Assembly (NCBI GenBank): GCA_965198655.1
Contig: OZ240668.1
Location: 1,612,001-1,676,000 of the forward strand
Length of the DNA: 64,000 bases
Reading direction: 5' to 3'
Source: Lichenicola sp965198655
Lineage (GTDB): Bacteria; Pseudomonadota; Alphaproteobacteria; Acetobacterales; Acetobacteraceae
This document shows, in pieces, positions 42,994-51,345 of the stretch. Below the pieces are notes generated by a model, which saw only the letters and a list, made by a program, of their open reading frames with translations, was not told the DNA's origin and did no database searches. The translations under genes and the position numbers were made by a program. How positions within the stretch are numbered: position 1 is the first letter of the stretch; each line of letters opens with the position of its first letter.

Positions 42994-43728
42994 CTACCAG
43001 GGCTCGGCGCCGGCGCTGCTGAAGAAGCCGCCGGTGGGCCCGTCATCCGGCAGCCGCGCCAGGCGCACTGCGGCGGCGGCACCCTCGGGCACGCTCTGGT
43101 GGCCGCTGTGGTTGTTCAGGTCGGTCGCGGTGTAGCCAGGATCCGCCGCGTTCACCTTGATGCTGGTCTGCGTCAGCTCGGCCGCAAGCTGGATCGTCAG
43201 CATGTTCAGCGCCGCCTTGGAGCCGTTATAGCCGATCGGCTTGACCTTCGCGTAGGGCCAGTCGGGATCGCTGTTGTGCGTCAGCGAGCCCAGCCCGCTG
43301 GACACGTTGACGATGCGGCCCGAGGCGGACCGGCGCAGCAGCGGCAGCATCGCCTGGGTGACCGCAAGCGTGCCGAACAGGTTGATCTCGAACACGCGGC
43401 GCACGGCGTCGAGGTCGGCGCTGCCAGGCATGCCGTCGCCCCGCGCGACGATGCCGGCATTGTTGACCAGGACGTCGAGCCGGCCATGCGCGGTGCCCAG
43501 GGCCGCCGCCGCGTCCCGGATCGTGTCGCGCCGGTCGAGGTCGATCAGGACGAAGCGCACGTCGAGACCTTCAGCCATCAAGGCGGCGGACGCCGCCTCG
43601 CCTCGGGCCGCGTCACGCGCGCCCAGCATCACGATCATGCCGGCCTGGCCCAACTGCCGGGCGATCTCGAAGCCGATCCCCTTGTTGGCGCCGGTCACCA
43701 GCGCGATCCGGGAAGAGGGGTTCTGCAT
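42994..43728 (-). CDS. Short-chain dehydrogenase/reductase
   Basis: A 244-residue classical SDR. The cofactor loop is ALVTGANKGIGFEIARQLG, NNAG is present in LDVLVNNAGIVARG, the catalytic Ser is in IVNVSSGLGSL, and Tyr-Lys is in IGYNGSKAALNML. The Arg in LGARD suggests NADPH preference. It resembles plant-type carbonyl reductases with a long insertion before the Tyr. Convergent with radC. Substrate unknown. Confidence 0.88.
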   Translation of the reverse strand: MQNPSSRIALVTGANKGIGFEIARQLGQAGMIVMLGARDAARGEAASAALMAEGLDVRFVLIDLDRRDTIRDAAAALGTAHGRLDVLVNNAGIVARGDGMPGSADLDAVRRVFEINLFGTLAVTQAMLPLLRRSASGRIVNVSSGLGSLTHNSDPDWPYAKVKPIGYNGSKAALNMLTIQLAAELTQTSIKVNAADPGYTATDLNNHSGHQSVPEGAAAAVRLARLPDDGPTGGFFSSAGAEPW

Positions 43729-43802
43729 GACCGTATCCTTCTCCCGCTGAGCGGGAGCTGTGTTTTATGGCAACGCGCCTGGACAGCGAACGTTTGAAGA
43801 CA

Positions 43803-43951
43803 AAGGCTGGGCTCTGCCCATCGATCCGCTTCGCGGCTTGATCGCTAAAGGCGAAGCCTTCGGAAACCGACTTGTAAACAACTAGATTCTCAAGGCTAAG
43901 CTCTGAGCGGATCGAGCCACGAAGTGGATCGATGGGCAGCGCCCTGGCCTT
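43803..43951. repeat. Structured intergenic repeat with inverted ends
   Basis: Two outward arms face each other: AAGGCTGGGCTCTGCCCATC at 43803-43822 and its near-complement ending at 43951 (GATGGGCAGCGCCCTGGCCT). Each arm contains a small hairpin with a GAA/TTC loop (CCGC-TTC-GCGG at 43826-43836, CCAC-GAA-GTGG at 43917-43927). The centre (GGCGAAGCCTTCGGAAACC) is shared with the element at 50134-50310. It ends eight bases before the purK stop. Confidence 0.75.
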
Positions 43952-43958
43952 GCATGCG

Positions 43959-45113
43959 TCAATCTTGGAAACGGATCGGATCAGGCCCTGCCCGAAGCGG
44001 CCCCAGCGCCGCCTCGATCCCGAACGCGCCAGGCAATGCACCGCGTGGGAACAGCCGGTTGACGTGGCCCATCTTTCGGCCTGGACGGGCGTCCTGCTTG
44101 CCGTAGTGGTGCACCAGCAGCCCGGGGGTGGCGAGGATCTCCGGCCACAAGGCGATCTCCTCCGGGCCGACCAGGTTCTTCATCACCGCGTCGGAATGCC
44201 GCACGGCCGGCGGAAGCGGCAGCCCGGCGACGGCGCGTATGTGCATCTCGAACTGGCTCACCGGGCAGGCGTCCATGGTCCAGTGCCCGGAGTTGTGCGG
44301 ACGCGGCGCGATCTCGTTGACCAGCAGCCGCCCGTCCGCGGCGAGGAACATTTCCACCCCCAGCAGCCCGACCAGGGACAGCGCCTCGGCGATCCGCACC
44401 GCCAGCGCCTGCGCATCGGCGGCGACCTCCGGCGGCACCGGCGCCGGCGCCAGGGTCAGGTCGAGGATGTGGCGGCGATGCTGGTTCTGCACCGTGTCGA
44501 AGCTGCGCACCGTGCCGTCGAGGCCGCGCGCGACCATCACGCTCAGCTCGCAGGCGAAGTCGACGAAGCCTTCCGCCACCAGCGGGTGCGGCGACAGCGC
44601 CGCGAACGCCGCCGCCAGCGCGTCGCGGCCGCGCAGCACGCGCTGCCCCTTGCCGTCATAGCCGAGCCGGGTGGTCTTGAGCACGAGGGGCAGGCCGAGT
44701 GCTGCCGCCGCCTCGTCGAGCGATCCCGCCGTGTCCACCAGATGCCAGGGCGCCAGCGGGATCCCGGCTTCCGCCAGGAAGCGCTTTTCCGTCAGCCGGT
44801 CCTGGCTGATACGCAGGATGGCGCCGTCCGGCCGGACCGGACGGATCGCCGCCAGCAGGTCGAGCCCGTCGGCGCTGACGTTCTCGAACTCGAACGTCAC
44901 CACGTCCACTGCGTCCGCGAAGCGGCGCAGCGCGTCGGGATTGGAATGCGCCCCCAGGGTGATCGCGGTCGCGACCTGCGCCGCGGGCCCGTCCGCCTCC
45001 TCGGTCAGGACGTGGGTGCGATAGCCAAGGCGGGCAGCGGCCATCGCCGACATGCGCCCGAGCTGCCCGCCGCCGACGATGCCGATCACGGCACCCGGCG
45101 GCAGCGCCTGCAT
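43959..45113 (-). CDS. purK: PurK: N5-carboxyaminoimidazole ribonucleotide synthase
   Basis: A 384-residue ATP-grasp enzyme. It starts PPGAVIGIVGGGQLGRMSAM; typical segments are FEFENVSADGLDLL, RISQDRLTEKRFLAEAGIPL, the ATP-grasp strand LVLKTTRLGYDGKGQRVLRG, and NEIAPRPHNSGHWTMDAC. It makes N5-CAIR from AIR, bicarbonate and ATP in purine synthesis. It follows purE by two bases, the usual operon order. Confidence 0.95.
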   Translation of the reverse strand: MQALPPGAVIGIVGGGQLGRMSAMAAARLGYRTHVLTEEADGPAAQVATAITLGAHSNPDALRRFADAVDVVTFEFENVSADGLDLLAAIRPVRPDGAILRISQDRLTEKRFLAEAGIPLAPWHLVDTAGSLDEAAAALGLPLVLKTTRLGYDGKGQRVLRGRDALAAAFAALSPHPLVAEGFVDFACELSVMVARGLDGTVRSFDTVQNQHRRHILDLTLAPAPVPPEVAADAQALAVRIAEALSLVGLLGVEMFLAADGRLLVNEIAPRPHNSGHWTMDACPVSQFEMHIRAVAGLPLPPAVRHSDAVMKNLVGPEEIALWPEILATPGLLVHHYGKQDARPGRKMGHVNRLFPRGALPGAFGIEAALGPLRAGPDPIRFQD

Positions 45114-45115
45114 GG

Positions 45116-45667
45116 TCACGGCGCCGACGCGTCCGGCGCAGGAACCTCCGGCACCGCCGCGGTCTGCAGCGACCGCCAGGCTTCCAGCCGCGCCTTCAGC
45201 GCCGCGTCGCCGAGCGACAGGATCGCCGCCGCGAGCAGAGCTGCGTTCATGGCCCCGGCGCGTCCGACCGCCAGGGTTCCCACCGGCACGCCGGCCGGCA
45301 TCTGCACGATCGACAGCAGGCTGTCGATCCCGTTCAGCGCCTGGCTCTCCATCGGCACGCCCAGCACCGGGAGCAGGGTCCAGGCCGAGCACATGCCGGG
45401 CAAGTGGGCCGCCCCGCCGGCGCCGGCGATCACCACCCGTATGCCGCGGCCCTCGGCCTGGCGCGCGTACTCGGCCAGCCGGTCCGGGGTGCGGTGCGCC
45501 GAGATGATCCGGCTCTCGAACGGGATGCCCAGCGTGTCGAGCTGCGCCGCGGCATGGCTCAGCGTGGCCCAGTCCGACTGGCTGCCCATGATGAGGCCGA
45601 CCACCGGGTCGTCGCTATCGCCCGGCTCGTCGGTATCGGGATCGAGCCCGGGCTCGGTTTCGCTCAT
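45116..45667 (-). CDS. purE: PurE: N5-carboxyaminoimidazole ribonucleotide mutase
   Basis: A 183-residue class I PurE. It has VGLIMGSQSDWATLSHAAAQ, the SAHRTPDRL motif with the catalytic His, VVIAGAGGAAHLPGMCSAWT, and LPVLGVPMES. It converts N5-CAIR to CAIR. An acidic N-terminal extension of about 20 residues precedes the core. It directly precedes purK. Confidence 0.95.
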   Translation of the reverse strand: MSETEPGLDPDTDEPGDSDDPVVGLIMGSQSDWATLSHAAAQLDTLGIPFESRIISAHRTPDRLAEYARQAEGRGIRVVIAGAGGAAHLPGMCSAWTLLPVLGVPMESQALNGIDSLLSIVQMPAGVPVGTLAVGRAGAMNAALLAAAILSLGDAALKARLEAWRSLQTAAVPEVPAPDASAP

Positions 45668-45778
45668 GTGCTGCTTCCTAGCACAGCGTCAGATCGGGTT
45701 GAACCGCATCGCGGTTCCACCTGGCTGATGGGGCTGCTCTTTCCAAGACAAAGGTGAGCATGATCGAACGATCATGTC

Positions 45779-45979
45779 CTAGGCAATGCTGTCCGGGATC
45801 AACCGGGATTCCAGCCAGGCGATCTCGTCCTTCAGCAGCAGCTTGCGCTTCTTCAGCCGCTGGATCTGCAGTTGATCGATCGGCTGCGGAGCCAGCCGCC
45901 CGATCACGGTGTCGAGGTCGCGATGCTCGCTGCGCAGCTCGTGCAGCCGTCGCAGCACAGTGTCTCGGTCGATCAGCAT
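45779..45979 (-). CDS. DUF465 (YdcH-type) small coiled-coil protein
   Basis: A 66-residue protein with the YdcH pattern: LRRLHELRSEHRDLDTVIGR and IQRLKKRKLLLKDEIAWLES. It is predicted to be an antiparallel helical hairpin. Function is unknown. A similar gene lies 145 bases away on the opposite strand (46124-46294). Downstream (45697-45775) are short palindromes, for example CATGATCG/CGATCATG. Confidence 0.85.
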   Translation of the reverse strand: MLIDRDTVLRRLHELRSEHRDLDTVIGRLAPQPIDQLQIQRLKKRKLLLKDEIAWLESRLIPDSIA

Positions 45980-46123
45980 GAATCACCGCATAGCATGCGG
46001 CGCTCCGCCCCTCCACTCGATGAGTCAAAGGAGTGAGAGGTGAAGCGGTGGCAACACTTTATGATGGCGCCGCCGGCCGCTGCGGGTCTAGCGTCGATGG
46101 GTACAACCCCACGCGGAGGCATC

Positions 46124-46294
46124 ATGAGCCTGCAGTCACGGATCGACTCCCTGAGGACCCGCCACGCCACGCTGGACACGCGGATCACGGACGAGGACAC
46201 GCGGCCCGCTCCGGACCAGGCCACGCTGAACCGGCTGAAGCTCCAGAAGCTACGGGTGAAGGAGGAGATGGAGCGACTGCGCAGGCAGACCTAG
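46124..46294 (+). CDS. DUF465 (YdcH-type) small protein, second copy
   Basis: A 56-residue protein: SLQSRIDSLRTRHATLDTRI followed by LNRLKLQKLRVKEEMERLRR, the same helical hairpin pattern as its neighbour. GGAGG sits four bases before ATG 46124; a longer in-frame start at 46040 lacks family resemblance. Divergent from the first DUF465 gene, so the shared 145-base spacer may hold both promoters. Confidence 0.85.
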   Translation: MSLQSRIDSLRTRHATLDTRITDEDTRPAPDQATLNRLKLQKLRVKEEMERLRRQT

Positions 46295-46393
46295 AGCATC
46301 ATCCGATCAGATCGGATCATCGGATAAAGATGCTTGCTGAAACAACAAGCTAGAGCGTGATCCGTGAGCCAATGCGAACGGATCACGCTCTAG
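46295..46393. repeat. Pair of intergenic palindromes (TAGAGC type)
   Basis: The first, 46295-46334, has outer arms AGCATC/GATGCT and inner arms ATCCGAT/ATCGGAT. The second is a perfect 16-base inverted repeat, CTAGAGCGTGATCCGT at 46350-46365 with its complement at 46378-46393. They fill the space between two convergent genes (DUF465 and trcR). No T-runs follow, so they are not classic terminators. Confidence 0.8.
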
Positions 46394-46423
46394 CCCGTCG
46401 CAGGTCGGAAAAGGGAGGCGGCT

Positions 46424-47005
46424 CTACGCCGCTTCCTCGTCCACCGGCTGCGGCGGCGGCACCGGCACGTGCTGACCTTCCCGGACCAGCCGCTCGTTCG
46501 CCGTCGCCACCATTGCGTTGAGGTCGGTCTGGCTGCACAAACCCAGAATCACCGGGTCGCGCGGCTTGATGTTGGCGCTGTTCCAGTGCTGCCGGTCGCG
46601 CACCTTGGCGATCGTCTCCTTGGTGGTGCCGAGCAGCTTGATCACCTGCACCTCGCTCAACTGCGGGTAGTTGCGTAGCACGAAGGCGATCGCGTCCGGA
46701 CGGTCGTTGCGCTTGGCCACCGGCGTGTAGCGCGCGCCCTTGGATCGGCGGGTGACCGGGTTCTTCTCCGACAGCACCGTCAGCCTTGCGTCCGGGTTCT
46801 TCTCGGCCCGCGCGATGTCCTCGGCGGTGACCTGGTGGTTGGCGACCGGGTCGTAGCCGACGATGCCGGCCGCCACCTCGCCATCGGCGATCGCCTGCAC
46901 TTCCAGCGGATGCATGCCGCAGAAATCCGCCACCTGGGTGAAGGTGAGCGCGGTCTTCTCGATCAGCCACACGGCGGTGGCCTTTGGCATCAGCGGCAAC
47001 GTCAT
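46424..47005 (-). CDS. trcR: TrcR cell cycle transcriptional regulator (DUF1013)
   Basis: A 193-residue protein of the alphaproteobacterial DUF1013/TrcR family: LPLMPKATAVWLIEKTALTF, QVADFCGMHPLEVQAIADGE, VGYDPVANHQVTAEDIARAE, and a second helix-turn-helix-like part VQVIKLLGTTKETIAKVRDR. It ends with Pro-rich, acidic residues. Known members are essential or cell-cycle-linked regulators. Start Met chosen by family; a longer frame upstream is less likely. Confidence 0.88.
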   Translation of the reverse strand: MTLPLMPKATAVWLIEKTALTFTQVADFCGMHPLEVQAIADGEVAAGIVGYDPVANHQVTAEDIARAEKNPDARLTVLSEKNPVTRRSKGARYTPVAKRNDRPDAIAFVLRNYPQLSEVQVIKLLGTTKETIAKVRDRQHWNSANIKPRDPVILGLCSQTDLNAMVATANERLVREGQHVPVPPPQPVDEEAA

Positions 47006-47158
47006 CGAACTGTCCTGTTGGCCGCCTCGCCCGGACCGGCTGACGCCGGGTTCGAGCGGGACGGGATCGGGTGGGGGATGCCCAGGCGGGCACGACGTGG
47101 CGCCGATATGGGCTGCGTCCGCGGACCGGGTCAAGGCGCGGCGTAAACCCCGAAACGA

Positions 47159-47184
47159 AGAGGGGCCGGTCGCCCGGCCCCTCT
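47159..47184 (-). terminator. Probable terminator after hsp20
   Basis: An 11-base-pair stem, AGAGGGGCCGG with CCGGCCCCTCT, and a four-base loop. On the minus strand it begins 25 bases after the hsp20 stop and is followed by TCGTTTCG, a weak T tract. Confidence 0.7.
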
Positions 47185-47208
47185 CATTCTCGGATCATCC
47201 GGGGCCGA

Positions 47209-47688
47209 TCAGGCGGCCCGGGTGTCCACCGTCTTGACGCCGTCGTTGGCGGGGCCCGACAGCGTCGCCGGCGTCGCGCCGATGGCGATGCGGCGCGGCT
47301 TCAGCGCCTCCGGCACCACCCGCTTCACCGTGATGCGGAGCAGGCCGTTGTTGAGGTCCGCCCCCTCGACCTGAATATGGTCGGCGAGCGCGAACCGGCG
47401 CTCGAACGCGCGCGCGGCGATGCCGCGATACAGCACTTGGTTGCCGTCCTGCTCGCCCTCGACGCGGCCGGCCACCAGCAGGGTGTTGTCCTGCACGGTC
47501 AGCTCGATGTCGTTCGGGCCGAAGCCGGCGACGGCCATGGTCAGCACGTAGCTGTCCTCGGCGGTCTTCTCGATGTTGTAGGGCGGATAGGACGGCGCGG
47601 AGGCCGTCTGTGCCGCGGTGTCGACCAGGCGCGCGAGGCGGTCGAAGCCGATAGCGGTGCGGAACAGCGGTGCGAAGTCGTAGGTCAT
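47209..47688 (-). CDS. Small heat shock protein Hsp20 (IbpA type)
   Basis: A 159-residue protein with the alpha-crystallin domain: YPPYNIEKTAEDSYVLTMAV, AGFGPNDIELTVQDNTLLVA, the YRGIAARAFERRFALADHIQ loop, and GLLRITVKRVVPE. It starts TYDFAPLFRTAIGFDRL as IbpA-type chaperones do. It holds unfolded proteins during heat stress. GGAGG precedes the ATG. The sequence upstream to rpmE (47689-47861) has no gene; I see no clear ROSE thermometer but did not fold it fully. Confidence 0.94.
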   Translation of the reverse strand: MTYDFAPLFRTAIGFDRLARLVDTAAQTASAPSYPPYNIEKTAEDSYVLTMAVAGFGPNDIELTVQDNTLLVAGRVEGEQDGNQVLYRGIAARAFERRFALADHIQVEGADLNNGLLRITVKRVVPEALKPRRIAIGATPATLSGPANDGVKTVDTRAA

Positions 47689-47861
47689 GGAAAAACCTCC
47701 TGAAGAAGCAAGGCTCGATGGCTCCCCACGAGGGCGGAGCCGGTCCGGTTTGATCGTCCGAGGCCCCATCAGGGCGCCTCCGACGGATCGAGAAATGGAA
47801 AGTGCCGCCTCTGGATCAAGGGCGGCATCTCGGAAAAAATCGAGCGCTGGCGGCCGCGCGG

Positions 47862-48092
47862 TCAGCCCTTGCTGCGCACGCCCAGCCCGGCGAACTTCTT
47901 GTTGAACTTGGCCACCTGGCCGCCGGTGTCCATCATGCGCTGCACCCCGGTCCAGGCCGGGTGCGACTTCGGGTCGACGTCCAGACGCAGCGTGTCGCCC
48001 TCCTTGCCGTAGCAGGAGCGGGTGGTGAACTGGGTGCCGTCGGTCATGACGACGTTGATGGTGTGATACTGCGGATGAATGCCGGGCTTCAT
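47862..48092 (-). CDS. rpmE: 50S ribosomal protein L31
   Basis: A 76-residue L31 of the alphaproteobacterial, non-zinc-ribbon kind: MKPGIHPQYHTINVVMTDGT, SCYGKEGDTLRLDVDPKSHP, AWTGVQRMMDTGGQVAKFNK. The four-Cys zinc motif is missing, as in C-minus paralogues, with only one Cys left. It lies between hsp20 and the Spy-like gene. Confidence 0.95.
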   Translation of the reverse strand: MKPGIHPQYHTINVVMTDGTQFTTRSCYGKEGDTLRLDVDPKSHPAWTGVQRMMDTGGQVAKFNKKFAGLGVRSKG

Positions 48093-48200
48093 GGTTCCAG
48101 GGTCCCTCGATGCCGCCGCCGATGCCGACCGGGGCGGGGTGACGCGCGTATAGCGAAGCCCCGAGCCCCCGGCAACGACCGCGTCCGCCGCGGCACCCCG

Positions 48201-48662
48201 TCAGTCGGGCCGGCGCGCCGCCCTGTCGGTGTAGCGCCGGAAGATGGCGTCGGCGGTCTTCTTCTGGTCGGGCGAGAAGCTGTCGTAGAGGGCGCGGAAC
48301 GGCGGCAGCAGGAGCTGGGTGTTGCGCGCGTTGGCGTCCTCGATCGCCCCATAGGCCTGGAGGTCGCGCACCGCGTCGGCGCCGGCGCGGTCGCGCTGCC
48401 GGCTCGCATAGGCGGCATCCATCCGCGCCACCGTGTCGCGCAGCGCGGCCGCGAAGCCCTGCCACAACGCCTCCTGCGCCGGGGTGATACGCAGGCTCGC
48501 GTGCAGGTGGGCGATGTGGCTCTCGATCCGCGGGCTGGCATCCCGTCCGTAGCCGGTCTGCGTTCCGGCGGGAGCGGTCTGCGCCAGGGCCAAGCCGGCC
48601 GGCGGCAGGACGCCCACGCCCATGAGCAGGACCAGGTGGAACAAGCGGCGGCGCTGGATCAT
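48201..48662 (-). CDS. Spy/CpxP family (LTxxQ) periplasmic protein
   Basis: A 153-residue protein. The signal peptide is LFHLVLLMGVGVLPPAGLAL before AQA. The mature part has ESHIAHLHASLRITPAQEAL, the LTxxQ variant with WQGFAAALRD, and a second variant FSPDQKKTADAIF. Spy/CpxP proteins are ATP-independent periplasmic chaperones or stress sensors. Divergent from pdxY with 47 bases between. Confidence 0.85.
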   Translation of the reverse strand: MIQRRRLFHLVLLMGVGVLPPAGLALAQTAPAGTQTGYGRDASPRIESHIAHLHASLRITPAQEALWQGFAAALRDTVARMDAAYASRQRDRAGADAVRDLQAYGAIEDANARNTQLLLPPFRALYDSFSPDQKKTADAIFRRYTDRAARRPD

Positions 48663-48709
48663 GGACCATCCTCTGCTCGGCCCGGCGACCGGAAACGGGG
48701 AGGCCCGCG

Positions 48710-49585
<876 letters not shown>

Positions 49586-49617
49586 CATCCAGCCGACCCG
49601 ACAGGAGGAGCACCCGC

Positions 49618-50115
49618 ATGCCGATCAACCCGTCCAAGCCGTCCGCCCTGCACGCGCCCGGCTGGGTCGCCGAGTTCCGCTCCTTCATCATGCGTGGCAA
49701 CGTGGTGGACCTCGCGGTCGGCATCATCATCGGCGCCGCCTTCACCACGGTGGTGCAAAGCCTGGTGAAGGATATCTTCACCCCCTTCATCGGCCTGCTG
49801 GTCGGCAACATCGACTTCTCCAACATCTTCTTCACCCTGAAGGGGCCGCACTATGCAACCCTGGCCGAGGCGCAGAAGGCCGGATCGCCCACGGTCAACG
49901 TGGGCGTGTTCCTGAACGCGGTGATCCAGTTCCTGATCGTGGGCCTGGTGATCTTCTGGGTGGTAAAGCTGCTGACCCGTATGCACGTCCGGGAGGAAAA
50001 GACGGAAGGCCCGCCCGCGCCGACCCAGAGCGAGCTGCTGCTGACCGAGATACGCGACCTGCTGGCGGACGGGCGCGGCCGCACGGCCGACCTGCCGCCG
50101 ACCGCCGGCCTCTAG
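49618..50115 (+). CDS. mscL: Large-conductance mechanosensitive channel MscL
   Basis: A 165-residue channel. The N-terminal amphipathic helix and TM1 are EFRSFIMRGNVVDLAVGIII and GAAFTTVVQSLVKDIFTPFI; TM2 is VFLNAVIQFLIVGLVIFWVV with KLL. The C-terminal helix is PTQSELLLTEIRDLL. AGGAGGAG lies seven bases before the ATG. It opens on severe osmotic downshock. Followed by the structured repeat at 50134. Confidence 0.96.
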   Translation: MPINPSKPSALHAPGWVAEFRSFIMRGNVVDLAVGIIIGAAFTTVVQSLVKDIFTPFIGLLVGNIDFSNIFFTLKGPHYATLAEAQKAGSPTVNVGVFLNAVIQFLIVGLVIFWVVKLLTRMHVREEKTEGPPAPTQSELLLTEIRDLLADGRGRTADLPPTAGL

Positions 50116-50133
50116 GCTTCCGGATGGCGAAGG

Positions 50134-50310
50134 CCAGGGGCTTTGCCCCTGGACCCCATGAAGGGCGAAGCCCTTCGAACCCGACTCTTAAGTAAAAGGG
50201 GCTGGGGCCGTCGTGCGTAAGCACGCTTCGCGTGACGGCCCCAGCGGACCGAGCTGCGAAGCAGATCGGTGCTGCGAAGCAGATCGATGGGCAGAGCCCT
50301 GGCCTTTTCT
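50134..50310. repeat. Multi-hairpin intergenic repeat related to 43803-43951
   Basis: In order: a perfect hairpin CCAGGGGC-TTT-GCCCCTGG (50134-50152), AAGGGC-GAA-GCCCTT (50161-50175), a 12-pair stem GCTGGGGCCGTC/GACGGCCCCAGC (50201-50245), then a 16-base unit GCTGCGAAGCAGATCG repeated twice (50253-50268, 50271-50286) and ATGGGCAGAGCCCTGGCCTT. The last part and the AAGGGCGAAGCCCTTCG part match the element near purK. It separates mscL from the DUF3597 gene. Confidence 0.8.
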
Positions 50311-50338
50311 TGGTTGATACGACTTCTCAAGCAGCTCC

Positions 50339-50785
50339 TTACGCCTTCATCCCCGCCGGGATCTTGCCGCCGTTCTCGGCCAGCTTCTGCACCACCGCCC
50401 TGTGCAGGGCGATGTTCTCCTCTGCGGTGCCGTCCGCACCGACATGCACGTCGAGCTCGTTCGCCAGGGTCTTGCGCGCAGCCAGGCTGGAGTCGAGGTC
50501 CAACAGCTTCAGCAGGTCGACGATCGAGCTCTGCCAGTTCAGGCCGCCGCCCTTCTGCGCGTCGAGCGCCGCCAGCACCGCCCCGACATCGACCGACTGC
50601 AGCGGCGCAGCCGCCGCGGGGGACACCCCGGCAGCACCCTCGGCCGTGGCCGACGGAGCCGGCACGGCGTCCGTCGCCGCTACGGTGTCGCCCGTAGGCG
50701 CCGGGGTGGCCGCTTTCGCGCCCGGGGCGAAGGCCGAACTCGCGTAGTGTACGATCTTGTCGACGATCGATCCGAAGAAGCTCAT
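50339..50785 (-). CDS. DUF3597 protein
   Basis: A 148-residue protein: SFFGSIVDKIVHYASSAFAP, an Ala/Pro-rich linker, then the conserved C-terminal domain VDVGAVLAALDAQKGGGLNW, SSIVDLLKLLDLDSSLAAR and ENGGKIPAGM. DUF3597 is a helical domain of unknown role, often in phage-like or stress contexts; LysM is absent here. It is the first gene after the repeat, read toward mscL. Confidence 0.88.
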   Translation of the reverse strand: MSFFGSIVDKIVHYASSAFAPGAKAATPAPTGDTVAATDAVPAPSATAEGAAGVSPAAAAPLQSVDVGAVLAALDAQKGGGLNWQSSIVDLLKLLDLDSSLAARKTLANELDVHVGADGTAEENIALHRAVVQKLAENGGKIPAGMKA

Positions 50786-50921
50786 GAGGAGGTCCAGTCC
50801 GTATGGTTGGCCGGCCGGCGCCGGTGTCCGGTAGAGCGTGGCGGACGCGGCGCGGTTCCGGTGCGGTTCGGCCGGTGCTAGAAGCGATCCTCCGTCCAGC
50901 CCGCAGGACCGAAAGGCGACC

Positions 50922-51317
50922 ATGTTCCGAAACGACCGGCCGCTTCGGAAGAAGCGGTTCCCGTGCCGCGTCGTCCTGCTGGCGCTGACGACCCTGGCCG
51001 GATGCGTGCAGGCGGGACCGCCGGAGATGCGCGTCGACGACCGCGCCAACCCCGCCAGCCTGATCGACAGCTACCTGATCGCCCGCGGCATGGCGCTCAG
51101 CTACGGTCATTCCGGCCGCGCCAGCCGCGCCGACATCACCCGGCTGGTGCAGTACGACCGCGCGGCCCTGGCGGCGGTGGTGACGGCCGAGCTGCAGCCC
51201 GGCGACGGGCGCGACCAGCAGGCGGAACACGCTCTGCAGGCGCTGGTGAACTTCACCGGCGACAACGATCTGCGTCCGGGTCCTGTCGGGCCGCCCGGAG
51301 CGGCCACCGCCCCCTGA
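50922..51317 (+). CDS. Putative lipoprotein
   Basis: A 131-residue protein with a basic start (RNDRPLRKKRFPCR), hydrophobic VVLLALTTLAGC ending in a lipobox, and a helical mature part (SLIDSYLIARGMALSYGHSG, ITRLVQYDRAALAAVVTAEL). No family recognised. Convergent with the oprB gene, 28 bases apart. Confidence 0.65.
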   Translation: MFRNDRPLRKKRFPCRVVLLALTTLAGCVQAGPPEMRVDDRANPASLIDSYLIARGMALSYGHSGRASRADITRLVQYDRAALAAVVTAELQPGDGRDQQAEHALQALVNFTGDNDLRPGPVGPPGAATAP

Positions 51318-51345
51318 CGTTCGGCGCCCCGGCCGAGGCGGGCGG

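Noticed and set aside
47689..47861. ROSE-type RNA thermometer before hsp20
   Set aside because: The upstream region includes GGAGG near the start, but I could not see the typical U-U-G-C pairing with the ribosome site by eye; it needs folding software.
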